From contig NZ_JAUFQG010000004.1 of NCBI RefSeq assembly GCF_030409605.1, positions 434,001 to 498,000 of the forward strand: a DNA stretch of 64,000 nt, in the 5' to 3' direction. A program made the position numbers and the translations under genes. The notes under the pieces are model-generated. The model saw only the letters and a program-made list of their open reading frames with translations. It was not told the origin of the DNA and searched no databases. The stretch's first letter is position 1, and each line of letters starts with the position of its first letter. Source of the DNA: Simiduia curdlanivorans. GTDB lineage: Bacteria > Pseudomonadota > Gammaproteobacteria > Pseudomonadales > Cellvibrionaceae. Positions 1-8,818 of this stretch are shown in pieces.

Positions 1-657
1 TAACGCGCCCATCTCCCGCACCATACCGAGCGAGACCAAGTCGGCTACGTACACTTGGGCGCCGAGTTGGCGCAATTGAATAGCACCTAAATACGCCAAA
101 ATCATGCCGACCAAGAGGCTGATTAGGGTAACAATGGGTAAAGCTTTTGGACCAGACTCGCGAATAAAATAGAGAATATCGCTAGCGCGTGTATTAGCAC
201 CACCGGAGGCCCACTTAACACACGCTAAACACACATCACCGACGAAAATAAAATGCTCTTTAACGCTTTGCCCATGTTCCGTTAGCCAGTGTCGTAATTT
301 CGCCCGCCAGCCAATAACAACCGGATTATGAGGTTGTTCGTATTCCGGAACATCCAGTGCCAACTTCAGCAGCTGCACTAAGGCGGGCGCAGATTGAGTA
401 TAGTGAAATGAAATATTTTTCTTGTTACAGCGGCGGGCAAGCTGCAACAACGCGATAGCCAAGCTGGAATCCCAGCGGCCCAGCTCAGCGGTATTGAGGC
501 TTAAGGATGTGCAGCCGGGCGGTAACAAGGCGCACAGCTGCCCGCCTTCGGGCGCTTCGCCCAAATGCCAATCGCCACGAATAGAGAGGATTAGCTCATG
601 CTGTTGAGCGCCAGTACGAAATTCCGCGTACGAGGCAATCACTGTGGTTTCAGACAA
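1..657 (-). CDS. MlaE-like ABC transporter permease with N-terminal STAS-like domain (3' end outside window)
   Basis: The reading frame is open from a TTG at 657 to the window edge (219 codons seen). The first ~100 residues resemble a STAS domain (IRGDWHLGE, LNTAELGRWDSSLAIALL). The rest matches the start of an MlaE/YrbE permease: a conserved cytosolic segment followed by a membrane helix (ALPIVTLISLLVGMILAYLG) and a GAQVYVADL-VSLGMVREMG stretch typical of the family. These permeases work with an ATPase and an MCE protein in phospholipid transport between the envelope membranes; those partners would lie beyond the left edge. No ATG lies in frame after the upstream TGA, so TTG preceded by a weak AGG is the best start, but it is uncertain. 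Confidence 0.75.
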   Translation of the reverse strand, partial: MSETTVIASYAEFRTGAQQHELILSIRGDWHLGEAPEGGQLCALLPPGCTSLSLNTAELGRWDSSLAIALLQLARRCNKKNISFHYTQSAPALVQLLKLALDVPEYEQPHNPVVIGWRAKLRHWLTEHGQSVKEHFIFVGDVCLACVKWASGGANTRASDILYFIRESGPKALPIVTLISLLVGMILAYLGAIQLRQLGAQVYVADLVSLGMVREMGAL

Positions 658-751
658 GTCTTTAACACCTGAGGTAGTTCCATTTTGTACTCAGCCTAAG
701 CCAAGCCTATCAGCTAAGCGGTATAGGTCGTTAAATATTTCTTACCCCTTG

Positions 752-1999
752 TTACTGACTTGCGGCGGGCCACTCATCTTTCAGTTTGGCAATCGCTGCG
801 ATTCGCGCGTGATTGATACCGTCGCCCAAGGCCTTGCCGGTTAAGCCCTGCGCCATCAACTTATCGGGTTTTACCGCCAAACAAGCCGCTAGTGCCGCGG
901 CTAGATATTCCGCTTGCGGGTAGGGCGCGGCTTCAAAGCCAGTTCGCCCGCGCGCGTCAGCTTTACAAGCGGCGACAAACAAGGGCAGGCGCTCGGGTCG
1001 ACGCAGTGCATCTAAAGCTTGCAGCATTTTAAGCACGGTGGCCGGCTTCAACTCGAATAAGCGATGACAATTAAGATGTTGCCCAGTAACCGCTAGCGCT
1101 AAATCGCGGTGCTCTTTGGGCACACCTAACCGCGCGCACACCGCTTTAACGAGAGGTATACCTCGATGCTCATGGGCAATGTGCCTAGGCAATTCGTCAA
1201 CTGGCGTGACGCCCTTGCCCAAGTCGTGCACCAACGCCGCAAACCGCACGCGCGTATCGGCATCCGTTGCGGTTAACAAAACCGCTTGTTGCAAGGTCAG
1301 CAAGGTGTGAACACCGGTATCAATTTCCGGGTGATATTCGGCCCGCTGCGGCACCCCCCACAGACAATCTAACTCGGGCATTAGGCGCGCTAAGGCGCCG
1401 CACGCGCGCAGCACTTCGATAAATATTTCGGGATTGGGTTCGGCCAGCGCCCGCTGCATTTCCTTCCATACCCGCTCGGCTACTAGGTGATCCACCTCTC
1501 CGGCATCGACCATGGATTGCATAAGCGCTTGGGTTTCTGGCGCCACCACAAAGCCCAATTGATGGTAGCGCGCAGCGAAACGCGCGATGCGCAATATGCG
1601 CACTGGATCTTCGGCAAAAGCGGGGGATACGTGGCGCAACATTCTATTTTCAATATCCTGCCTGCCACCATAGGGGTCGATAAATTCACCCTCGGTATTT
1701 TTGGCGATGGCATTGATGGTGAGATCGCGACGAATCAGGTCTTCCTCGAGACTTACACTGACGTCGGTGTGAAAGGTAAAGCCCGTATAACCGCGCCCAG
1801 ACTTTCGCTCTGTGCGCGCCAGCGCGTATTCTTCGCGCGTCGTGCCGTGTAGAAAAACCGGAAAATCTTTACCCACTGGGGTGAAGCCCTCGGCGAGCAT
1901 TTGCTCTGGCGTTGCGCCAACCACCACCCAATCGCGCTCGTGAAAGGGGAAGCCCAACAATTCATCGCGCACGGCGCCGCCAACGAGATACACGTCCAC
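752..1999 (-). CDS. cca: CCA-adding enzyme (tRNA nucleotidyltransferase with HD domain)
   Basis: This 415-residue protein adds or repairs the 3' CCA end of tRNAs. It starts YLVGGAVRDELLG, the class II nucleotidyltransferase motif, followed by RDWVVVG and the RRDLTINA region, then RILRIARFAARY. A C-terminal HD phosphohydrolase domain is visible (VRFAALVHDLGKG). Length and sequence order match the E. coli type bacterial enzyme (about 412 residues). The start is GTG at 1999, aligned with the usual M-x-x-YLVGG beginning; a second in-frame GTG lies two codons later. It reads on the same strand as the HNH gene upstream (61 bp gap) and the permease downstream. Confidence 0.95.
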   Translation of the reverse strand: MDVYLVGGAVRDELLGFPFHERDWVVVGATPEQMLAEGFTPVGKDFPVFLHGTTREEYALARTERKSGRGYTGFTFHTDVSVSLEEDLIRRDLTINAIAKNTEGEFIDPYGGRQDIENRMLRHVSPAFAEDPVRILRIARFAARYHQLGFVVAPETQALMQSMVDAGEVDHLVAERVWKEMQRALAEPNPEIFIEVLRACGALARLMPELDCLWGVPQRAEYHPEIDTGVHTLLTLQQAVLLTATDADTRVRFAALVHDLGKGVTPVDELPRHIAHEHRGIPLVKAVCARLGVPKEHRDLALAVTGQHLNCHRLFELKPATVLKMLQALDALRRPERLPLFVAACKADARGRTGFEAAPYPQAEYLAAALAACLAVKPDKLMAQGLTGKALGDGINHARIAAIAKLKDEWPAASQ

Positions 2000-2059
2000 C
2001 TTAGAACCTACCGAATTTTTGTGACAAAAGATGCCCTAAGGATACCCTATCCGGCGCCG

Positions 2060-2623
2060 TTACAACCAACGACAGTTATTGGAAAACTGCGGCCGCAGGT
2101 ATTCCATTTGGTCGCCGCGTATGCGGTCGCTATTTACCAAGGCGAGATACTCGGCATTGTTAGGCCGATAAGGCAAAGCAATGAGGCTCATCTGAATCTC
2201 ATCCAAGAGAAAATTACTTTTGTGTTGGTTGCAGCGCTTGCACGCTGCCACAACATTTTCCCAGCGATCCAAACCGCCGCGGCTGGTGGGCTGCACATGA
2301 TCGCGCGACAAATTGATAAAGCTGAAAGACTTTCCGCAATACAAGCAGCGATAGTCATCGCGCCGAAACAGCGCTCGATTGGTCAGCGGTGGCCGATTGC
2401 GCACGGGCGCTAATCGACCGCCACCGCAGGCCAGAATTGACGGCAACTGAATGCGACTGGTTAAGCCAGTGAGCCGGGATTCGCCACCCACCACGCGCTT
2501 AACCACGCCGCCCAAACTCCAGGTCACCAAATCTCTCGCGTACAGACACACCGCCTCCTGCCAACCGATCCATTCAATGGGCTGGCCGGACAGATTAAGT
2601 CGAAGAATACGTGCTTCAGGCAT
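2060..2623 (-). CDS. HNH endonuclease family protein
   Basis: The 187-residue protein has an HNH module: CxxC at about 93-96, DH at 108-109, Asn at 122 and CxxCN at 128-131, i.e. a zinc-ribbon-supported HNH fold as in the McrA/5-methylcytosine nuclease-like family. The N-terminal part (ILRLNLSGQPIEWIGWQEAVCLYA) is shared by a widespread, chromosomally encoded proteobacterial HNH family of unknown role. An upstream ATG (2656) would add 11 residues, but GGAGAG sits 5 bases before the ATG at 2623, so I chose that start. No toxin/immunity or phage genes are adjacent. Family assignment is secure; biological role is not. Confidence 0.88.
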   Translation of the reverse strand: MPEARILRLNLSGQPIEWIGWQEAVCLYARDLVTWSLGGVVKRVVGGESRLTGLTSRIQLPSILACGGGRLAPVRNRPPLTNRALFRRDDYRCLYCGKSFSFINLSRDHVQPTSRGGLDRWENVVAACKRCNQHKSNFLLDEIQMSLIALPYRPNNAEYLALVNSDRIRGDQMEYLRPQFSNNCRWL

Positions 2624-2994
2624 TGGGTCTCTCCATGAACAACGGACGAAATTCATCGGCGCTATGGCTAGCTAGGTAAAAAGCTACGGCGCTAGCGCGA
2701 AAGAGATATGACAAAAACAGGAAAGATCGAACAAAAAAGACGATAAAGTGGTATTTAAAAGCGAGAAAGTTACCGGCTACTAAGAAAAGCAGCACAAGGT
2801 CGTCACATGAGCGCCTGGTAACAATGAAGGCGAAGCCCTCCTCTTCTGGTTAGGCATTTAGTTCGAGTGTATAAAATTCATACAGATCGTCAAGCACTTT
2901 TTCCGGCTTCGCCGGCTGCTCGCCTCAGCGGAGCGAGGGTTAACGCGTAACCGCTCAAGCCTGTCGCCCGGCACAAAGCGACAGCCTAAGCACA
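2624..2994. other. intergenic region, no gene seen
   Basis: About 370 bases between the HNH gene and the pilZ gene. I find no convincing reading frame. The left part probably carries the promoter for the HNH gene and cca. A 7-bp perfect stem (CTGTCGC at 2961-2967, GCGACAG at 2978-2984) lies 11 bases past the pilZ stop; it lacks a T tract on either strand. Confidence 0.5.
2961..2984 (-). terminator. possible hairpin at the end of pomA-pomB-pilZ
   Basis: Inverted repeat CTGTCGC / GCGACAG with a 10-base loop just downstream of the pilZ stop. Without a run of T after it, intrinsic termination is doubtful; it may be an RNA-stabilising 3' hairpin. Confidence 0.3.
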
Positions 2995-3612
2995 CTATTT
3001 AGTTGCCGGCTTTGGTATACCAAGCGCCAGCGCCGCTTGCAGCTCTGATTGTTCCTCGAGCTCAACCATCAGCCGATGGTCACGCAACTGCGAGCCTTGG
3101 CGCTTAACAATGTGCTGAATTAGAACCTCCTGATCGTGGGGGCTAAGTGCAATAAAGTTTGTCCGCAAATAATAGCCACCGTCAACCGGTTCACAGTCGA
3201 GCACCTTGCCGTAGGTGACGATATGATTGCCCTCCGGCCGTAAAATCAAATCGAGACTCAACACCTTGCCGGCGGCAATTAATTCTTCAGTGATAAAAGC
3301 CATGCCACAGGCACTGATGTTGACCTCGCGCACGCGATGCGCAACATCCCTAACCAATCGACTATCGAGCTCTAACTGCGCAATAACACAGTTAATTTTG
3401 TTATTTAGGGTGGTAAATAATTCCGTCATCACCGGCGACGACAACTGCGGCAATAGCTGATCGATAGCATTCTCATAGCGAGACAGTAAACTCAGCGTAT
3501 CCACCGGTTGTGGATCGTGCTCTTGCCGCGTTCTCGCCTCCTCTTCGGTCAGCACGCGGTAAGCCACCCCCACCTTGTCATTAATGCGAAAAAAACGTCG
3601 GCGCTCGGGCAT
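2995..3612 (-). CDS. PilZ-domain protein, probable c-di-GMP effector of the flagellar stator
   Basis: The 205-residue cytoplasmic protein has the two PilZ hallmarks: the arginine motif at the extreme N-terminus (RRRFFR, residues 4-9) and NISACG, a (D/N)xSxxG motif near residue 114. Between them lies a helical insertion of about 90 residues. PilZ proteins bind cyclic di-GMP. Its ATG overlaps the pomB stop codon by one base (TGATG), so it is almost surely translationally coupled to the stator genes; by analogy with YcgR-type proteins it may brake or tune the motor, which is inference. The conserved C-terminal DHRLMVELEEQ tail is not explained by the PilZ fold. Confidence 0.88.
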   Translation of the reverse strand: MPERRRFFRINDKVGVAYRVLTEEEARTRQEHDPQPVDTLSLLSRYENAIDQLLPQLSSPVMTELFTTLNNKINCVIAQLELDSRLVRDVAHRVREVNISACGMAFITEELIAAGKVLSLDLILRPEGNHIVTYGKVLDCEPVDGGYYLRTNFIALSPHDQEVLIQHIVKRQGSQLRDHRLMVELEEQSELQAALALGIPKPATK

Positions 3613-4598
3613 CAGAACACCTCGCTCGGGTCGAGATCAAAGAGATACTCTGGGTCCAAATTTAAATCGCGCAAAATATCTTGCCCCTCTTCTTTCAAGA
3701 CTTCCAGATCGGCCTTGTCGATATCCGAATCCACACCCTGCTGAATCACAATTTCCACCCGGCGATTGCGCGCCCGGTTTTCGCCGCTGTCGTTCGCCAC
3801 CAAAGGTTTAGTATCGGCAAAACCCGAGACCTGAAACCGACGCGGATTGATTTCATTGCCGCGCATCAGCTCCGACGCCACAGATACCGCCCGGCTCGAA
3901 GAAAGCTCCCAGTTGGAGCGAAAGCGCGCCGTGGCGATAGGCACGTTATCGGTATGCCCTTGCACTTCAATCTTGCCGGGCTTAGACCTTAGCACGGCGC
4001 GAATTTCTTCCATGACATCGGCGTATTCACCCACTAAATCAGCTGAGCCCGAGCGGAACGAACCCTTTTCTCGAATGCGAATAATAATTTTCCGGCCCTG
4101 GGTTTCAATTTCAATTTCACCGGCAATAATTTGTGACTGCAGCGCCTGAGCCAGCTCGACGGCATCGTTTTCAGTTTGCTGAATCAACTCTTCGAGCTTT
4201 TCTCTTATGCGCGCTTTAATACCCGCTTCCGTGGCTTGCTCGCCCTGCTCGACGTCGTATTCTTCGTTGCACTGAACCTCCAAACTCATCTCGGTAATGT
4301 CTTGGGTTTTTTGCCATATCTCGTTAATTGGTGTTGGGTTTGGCGTGCCGGGGCTAAACTCCTGCGCGATGATGCTGGTGCCCTTGGGCACGTCATCCAC
4401 ATTGAGTTTATTTTGCACGCCAAAGGCCTGCGCCATGGAGCCAGCTAAACGCTTAAACTTCATGGCATCCATTTCAGAAAAAGATAACAACAGCACAAAG
4501 AAACACATCAACAGTGCCATTAAATCTGCGAAGGTGCCCATATACGCGGGCAAGCCCGGCGGTGGACATTTACAGTCGTGCTCTTCCTCGTCAGCCAC
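3612..4598 (-). CDS. pomB: sodium-type flagellar stator protein PomB (MotB family)
   Basis: The 328-residue inner-membrane protein anchors the stator to peptidoglycan. It has a cysteine-rich N-terminus (CKCPPPG), one membrane helix with the ion-carrying Asp (TFADLMALLMCFFVLLLSFSEMD), the plug region (GVQNKLNVDDVPKGTSIIAQEF) and a C-terminal OmpA/MotB peptidoglycan-binding domain (VQGHTDNVPI, NRRVEIV). The wording of the N-terminus and plug is that of Vibrio PomB rather than proton-type MotB, so Na+ coupling is the better guess. The gene follows pomA after 11 bases and overlaps pilZ. Length is normal for PomB. Confidence 0.93.
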   Translation of the reverse strand: MADEEEHDCKCPPPGLPAYMGTFADLMALLMCFFVLLLSFSEMDAMKFKRLAGSMAQAFGVQNKLNVDDVPKGTSIIAQEFSPGTPNPTPINEIWQKTQDITEMSLEVQCNEEYDVEQGEQATEAGIKARIREKLEELIQQTENDAVELAQALQSQIIAGEIEIETQGRKIIIRIREKGSFRSGSADLVGEYADVMEEIRAVLRSKPGKIEVQGHTDNVPIATARFRSNWELSSSRAVSVASELMRGNEINPRRFQVSGFADTKPLVANDSGENRARNRRVEIVIQQGVDSDIDKADLEVLKEEGQDILRDLNLDPEYLFDLDPSEVF

Positions 4599-4609
4599 AG
4601 GTTTACTCC

Positions 4610-5371
4610 TTAACCCGCATCTGCCGCTTCGCGCTTACCTTCGGGAAGGTAGGTGCGCAACATGGAATCGATAACCCGTGGGTTTTGACCGCCCTGAATC
4701 GCCAAGAGCGCATCCAGCACCAAGCTCTTGATCATGGCCTCTTCACCGGCGCGCAATTTCAGTTTGTCGGCCATGGGGCCAAAAATACCGTTTGCCATAA
4801 TCGCGCCATAGAGCGTCGTCAGCAGCGCTACCGCCATGGCTGGGCCAATGGATTTTGGGTCATCCATGTTCGACAACATGGCCACCAACCCCACCAAGGT
4901 GCCGATCATGCCCATGGCCGGCGCCGTTTCTGCCATAGCCGCAAAAATCTTGGCGCCATACTCATGTCGCTCGATGGCCAGGGCTTTGTCTTTAGACAAG
5001 AGCGCCTTCACTACCTCGGGGTCGTGACCGTCAACCAACAGCTGAATACCCTTCTGCAAAAACGAGTTACTCACCTCTTTGCCTTCTAGAGAGAGTAAGC
5101 CGCCCTTTCTGGCGGCATCGGCAAGTTCGACGATTTCGGCGATCAAATCCACCGGATCGGTACTTTTAAACAGGAAGCTTTTCGCCATGATTTTCACGGC
5201 AGAGAGGTAATGAGATAAACCAAATTTGATCATTACCGCAAAAATCGACCCACCCACCACAATGACAAAGGAGGGCGCATCGGCAAACATACCTAAATTA
5301 CCCGCCATCAACATGGCGGTCAAAATCAAACCAATGGTCCCCAAAAGGCCAATGAGCGTGGCTAAATCCAC
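4610..5371 (-). CDS. pomA: sodium-type flagellar stator protein PomA (MotA family)
   Basis: The 253-residue membrane protein forms the stator channel with PomB and pushes the rotor. Four membrane segments are visible (about 5-22, 30-50, 150-170, 182-202), with the large cytoplasmic loop between the second and third carrying the charged region (ADAARKGGLLSLEGKE). The signatures APAMGMIGTLVGLVAMLSN and GPAMAVALLTTLYGA are nearly those of Vibrio PomA. Start is GTG with GGAG seven bases upstream. The gene is divergent from xseB-ispA-dxs, the same neighbourhood known in Vibrio, and lies behind a sigma-28-like promoter. Confidence 0.94.
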   Translation of the reverse strand: MDLATLIGLLGTIGLILTAMLMAGNLGMFADAPSFVIVVGGSIFAVMIKFGLSHYLSAVKIMAKSFLFKSTDPVDLIAEIVELADAARKGGLLSLEGKEVSNSFLQKGIQLLVDGHDPEVVKALLSKDKALAIERHEYGAKIFAAMAETAPAMGMIGTLVGLVAMLSNMDDPKSIGPAMAVALLTTLYGAIMANGIFGPMADKLKLRAGEEAMIKSLVLDALLAIQGGQNPRVIDSMLRTYLPEGKREAADAG

Positions 5372-5427
5372 AGAAAACTCCTTACTTGCTTATCGATATC
5401 CGCAGCCATTGCCGGTTTTCTTCTTAC

Positions 5428-5454
5428 TTATCGTCCAAAGCCACTCAAACTGAA
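5428..5454 (-). promoter_or_regulatory. sigma-28 (FliA)-type promoter for pomA-pomB-pilZ
   Basis: Reading the minus strand, TTCAGTTT (5454-5447) is followed after exactly 11 bases by GACGATAA (5435-5428). The FliA consensus is TAAAGTTT-N11-GCCGATAA, so the -10 matches 7 of 8 and the -35 6 of 8. It sits about 57 bases upstream of the pomA GTG. Stator genes are classical late flagellar (FliA) targets. Identified by eye, not by a scored search. Confidence 0.65.
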
Positions 5455-5631
5455 CCCTGCGACTACCGTATTAGTTTAGTTAGGAAACTGGGATTAGCTT
5501 GGAAATCAGTACAAAGAATTTTCGCTTTTAGATACAGCGCACCTTCGCGATTGACCGATCCGAAGCCCTCGTATAGGGTGGCGGCTTCAACGAATACCGC
5601 ACATTTCTGCCCAGATACAGGACGCTTAGCC

Positions 5632-5877
5632 ATGGCCAGCCGCAAAAAACCACAAGACTTCGAACAGTCCCTGGCCGCACTCGAAGCGTTAGTTGCCAAA
5701 ATGGAAAAGGGCGACCTCAGCCTCGAAGACTCCTTGAAGGCCTTTGAGGAAGGCGTACAACTCACGCGCGAATGCCAAGCGCGGCTGCAGGCCGCCGAGC
5801 AAAGAGTACAAGTGCTATTGGCGCAAAATGGTGACGTGCGCTACGAAAATCTCGATGGCAGCGAGCAAGAAGACTGA
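5632..5877 (+). CDS. xseB: exodeoxyribonuclease VII small subunit
   Basis: This 81-residue protein is the small subunit of exonuclease VII, which degrades single-stranded DNA with several XseB copies per XseA. The sequence is typical: FEQSLAALEALVAKMEKGDLSLEDSLKAFEEGVQLTRECQ, a two-helix coiled-coil hairpin, then a short acidic tail. The frame is open far upstream, but only the ATG at 5632 gives a protein of family length (E. coli 80 residues). ispA begins 2 bases after its stop, so the two are co-translated, as is common in gammaproteobacteria. xseA is not in the window. Confidence 0.93.
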   Translation: MASRKKPQDFEQSLAALEALVAKMEKGDLSLEDSLKAFEEGVQLTRECQARLQAAEQRVQVLLAQNGDVRYENLDGSEQED

Positions 5878-5879
5878 TC

Positions 5880-6767
5880 ATGGAAGTAACGCTCAATGCC
5901 TTCAGCCAGCGGGTTAAACGCGATGTCGACGCTCGCCTAGCACAAGCCTTAGACCAGCTGGCCGGCTCTGGCGCGCAGCTGAAGGCGGCCATGCATTACA
6001 GCCTAACTAACGGCGGCAAGCGCGTGCGCCCGCTGCTGGTTTACGCCAGCGCCCAAGCCATTAGGCCGGGCATGCAAGAGGGCCTCGAATGGATAGCCGC
6101 CGCGCTCGAATCTATTCACGCCTACAGTTTAGTGCACGACGACTTACCCGCCATGGACGACGACGATTTACGGCGCGGTAAACCCACTACCCATATCGCC
6201 TTTGACGAAGCCAGCGCGATTTTAGCCGGCGATGCCCTGCAAGCCTTTGCCTTTGAGCTGTTAGCGCTTGCACCCTTGGCGGCCGAGCTGAAAGTTCAAT
6301 TAATCACTCACCTAGCCCGTGCATCTGGCGCCCAGGGCATGGTGCTGGGCCAGGCCATCGATCTAGCCGCGGTCAATCAACAACTCGACCTGCAGCAGTT
6401 GGAGCGCATGCATCGGCACAAAACCGGCGCACTTATCTCGGCCGCGGTGACCATGGGCGCGCTGGCCGCCGGCGCCAATGCCGAACAATGCTTGGCGCTG
6501 GAACACTACGCCGAGGCGATTGGCCTCGCCTTTCAGGTGCAAGACGACATACTCGACGTCACCTCAGACACCGAAACCTTAGGCAAACAACAAGGAGCTG
6601 ATAGCAGCCACAATAAGCCAACCTATGTGTCGCTACTAGGGTTAGACGGGGCAAAAGCCAAGGCGCAGGCGTTGCATAGCGACGCCCATCAAGCGCTCGC
6701 CCAACTTGGCCCCGCTGCCGATACACTCCGGCAATTAGCGGACTATATCGTCGAGCGCAAAGCCTGA
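5880..6767 (+). CDS. ispA: farnesyl diphosphate synthase (geranyltranstransferase)
   Basis: The 295-residue cytosolic prenyltransferase condenses IPP with DMAPP and GPP to give farnesyl diphosphate, precursor of undecaprenyl lipids, quinone side chains and haem O. Both aspartate-rich Mg2+-binding motifs are present: the first in HDDLPAMDDDDLRRGKP and the second in FQVQDDILD, plus GGKRVRP near residue 41. Length fits IspA (299 in E. coli). It stands between xseB and dxs, so the operon joins the first isoprenoid enzyme (Dxs) with a chain elongation enzyme. Confidence 0.95.
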   Translation: MEVTLNAFSQRVKRDVDARLAQALDQLAGSGAQLKAAMHYSLTNGGKRVRPLLVYASAQAIRPGMQEGLEWIAAALESIHAYSLVHDDLPAMDDDDLRRGKPTTHIAFDEASAILAGDALQAFAFELLALAPLAAELKVQLITHLARASGAQGMVLGQAIDLAAVNQQLDLQQLERMHRHKTGALISAAVTMGALAAGANAEQCLALEHYAEAIGLAFQVQDDILDVTSDTETLGKQQGADSSHNKPTYVSLLGLDGAKAKAQALHSDAHQALAQLGPAADTLRQLADYIVERKA

Positions 6768-6883
6768 TGGGGCGACCGGATTGCCCGCGCCCCCAATTTC
6801 CCCAATTGGCGCTAGTCATTTAACCACTGGCGCCCTAAAATGGCCGGTTCAAGCCTCAAGCTAGCCAGTGCCGACATTCAGTT

Positions 6884-8785
6884 ATGTTTAACGAAATTCC
6901 CCGCCAGCGCCCAGAAACACCGCTCCTAGACAGCATTGCGCTGCCTGAAGATTTGCGCTTGCTGGATGTCGATCAACTGCAAGATGTAGCGCAACAACTG
7001 CGCCACTACCTGCTCTACTGCGTCGGGCAAACGGGCGGCCACTTCGGCGCCGGCTTAGGTGTGGTCGAACTTACCGTGGCACTGCACTACGTGTACAACA
7101 CCCCCGCCGACAAAATCATTTGGGATGTGGGCCACCAAACCTACCCGCACAAAATTCTCACTGGCCGGCGCGAAGCCATGTTGAGCATGCGCCAAAAAGA
7201 CGGCCTGGCAGGCTTCCCCAAGCGCAGTGAAAGCGAGTACGACACCTTTGGCGTGGGCCATTCAAGCACGTCAATTTCCGCTGCCTTAGGCATGGCCTTA
7301 GGCCATGAAATGGCCGGCCTCGACAATAAAACCGTGGCTATCATTGGCGACGGCGCCATGACCGCCGGTATGGCCTTCGAGGCACTGAATCACGCCGCGC
7401 ACACCGAAACCGACATGTTGGTTATTCTAAATGACAACAATATGTCTATTTCCAAGAACGTCGGCGGTTTAGCCACCTACTTCTCGCGCATCTGGGCCAG
7501 TAAATCCTACAACGCCCTGCGCGAAGGCAGCCGCAAAGTGCTGTCGAAAATTCCCGCTGCCTGGGAGCTAGCGCGCAAGACCGAAGAGCATATGAAGGGC
7601 ATGGTGTCGCCCGGCACGCTATTCGAAGAACTGGGCTTCAACTACGTTGGCCCCATCGATGGCCACGATACCGCAGGCCTGGTGCGCTACCTCACTAATT
7701 TGCGCGATATCAAAGGCCCTAAGCTACTGCATATCATTACCCAGAAGGGCAAAGGCTTTGCGCCTGCAGAGGCCGATCCGGTTGGCTACCATGCGCTCAA
7801 CAAAATTGAGCCCAAACAACCGGTACAAGATGTCGCCAGCAGCAAGCAAAAATATCAAACAATATTCGGCGACTGGTTGTGCCAACAAGCCGCGGTGGAT
7901 GAGCGCTTGGTGGCGATCACACCCGCCATGTGCGAAGGCTCCGGCATGGTGGATTTTGCTCGACAATTTCCCGAGCGCTTCCACGATGTCGCCATCGCCG
8001 AGCAACACGCCGTCACGCTAGCAGCCGGTCTTGCCTGCGAAGGGCAAAAACCGGTGGTGGCGATTTACTCGACCTTTTTGCAGCGCGCCTACGACCAACT
8101 GGTACACGATGTCGCCATTCAAAACCTCGATGTCACCTTCGGCATAGACAGAGCGGGCCTAGTCGGCGAAGACGGCCCCACCCATGCCGGCAGTTTCGAC
8201 TTAAGTTTTTTGCGCTGCATTCCCAATATGATAATCGCCGCGCCGTCAGACGAGGCCGAGTGCCATCAACTGCTGTGCAGTGCCTATCAATTTAAGGGCC
8301 CAGCCGCAGTGCGCTACCCGCGCGGCACTGGCATAGGCGCGACCATCACCACCGAGCTGCAGCCACTACCGGTTGGCGTCGGCCGTCGGGTCAGGGAAGG
8401 CAAACACATTGCCATCCTGTGCTTCGGCACGCTGCTGGCGAACGGGGAAAAAGCCAGTGCCCAGTTAAATGCCACCCTGTGCGATATGCGCTGGGTTAAA
8501 CCCTTGGACGAGGCGCTGATTCTCGACTTGGTTAAACAGCATGAACTCATCGTGACGCTAGAGGAAAATGCTGTCGCCGGCGGCGCTGGCTCGGCGGTCA
8601 GCGAGTTTTTGAATAGCCAAGGCATTAGTGTGCCGGTATTGCAGCTGGGCTTACCAGATAGCTATATCGATCACGCCAAACAATCGCAAATGCTCGCGGC
8701 AGCGGGCCTCGACCCGGAAAGCATCGTCGCCCGCATTCAGACCCGCATGGCATCCCTCGCACTGAGACCCGCGGTCAACGCCTAA
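6884..8785 (+). CDS. dxs: 1-deoxy-D-xylulose-5-phosphate synthase
   Basis: The 633-residue thiamine-diphosphate enzyme joins pyruvate and glyceraldehyde 3-phosphate, the first step of the non-mevalonate (MEP) pathway; the product also feeds thiamine and pyridoxal synthesis. Visible motifs: DVGHQTYPHK, the ThDP-binding GDGAMTAGMAFEALNHA...NDNNMSIS, the catalytic Glu region AEQHAVTLAAG and the DRAG signature GIDRAGLVGEDGPTHAGSFD. The C-terminal transketolase domain is complete. It follows ispA after 116 bases, a gap that may contain its own signals; I recognise no terminator there. Confidence 0.96.
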   Translation: MFNEIPRQRPETPLLDSIALPEDLRLLDVDQLQDVAQQLRHYLLYCVGQTGGHFGAGLGVVELTVALHYVYNTPADKIIWDVGHQTYPHKILTGRREAMLSMRQKDGLAGFPKRSESEYDTFGVGHSSTSISAALGMALGHEMAGLDNKTVAIIGDGAMTAGMAFEALNHAAHTETDMLVILNDNNMSISKNVGGLATYFSRIWASKSYNALREGSRKVLSKIPAAWELARKTEEHMKGMVSPGTLFEELGFNYVGPIDGHDTAGLVRYLTNLRDIKGPKLLHIITQKGKGFAPAEADPVGYHALNKIEPKQPVQDVASSKQKYQTIFGDWLCQQAAVDERLVAITPAMCEGSGMVDFARQFPERFHDVAIAEQHAVTLAAGLACEGQKPVVAIYSTFLQRAYDQLVHDVAIQNLDVTFGIDRAGLVGEDGPTHAGSFDLSFLRCIPNMIIAAPSDEAECHQLLCSAYQFKGPAAVRYPRGTGIGATITTELQPLPVGVGRRVREGKHIAILCFGTLLANGEKASAQLNATLCDMRWVKPLDEALILDLVKQHELIVTLEENAVAGGAGSAVSEFLNSQGISVPVLQLGLPDSYIDHAKQSQMLAAAGLDPESIVARIQTRMASLALRPAVNA

Positions 8786-8818
8786 ATTTCCCACTGACTC
8801 TGCAACCAAGGACAGCGC

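Noticed and set aside
422..844. Plus-strand frames at 422-607 and 644-844
   Set aside because: They are antisense to the MlaE-like permease and cca and have no family likeness or RBS.
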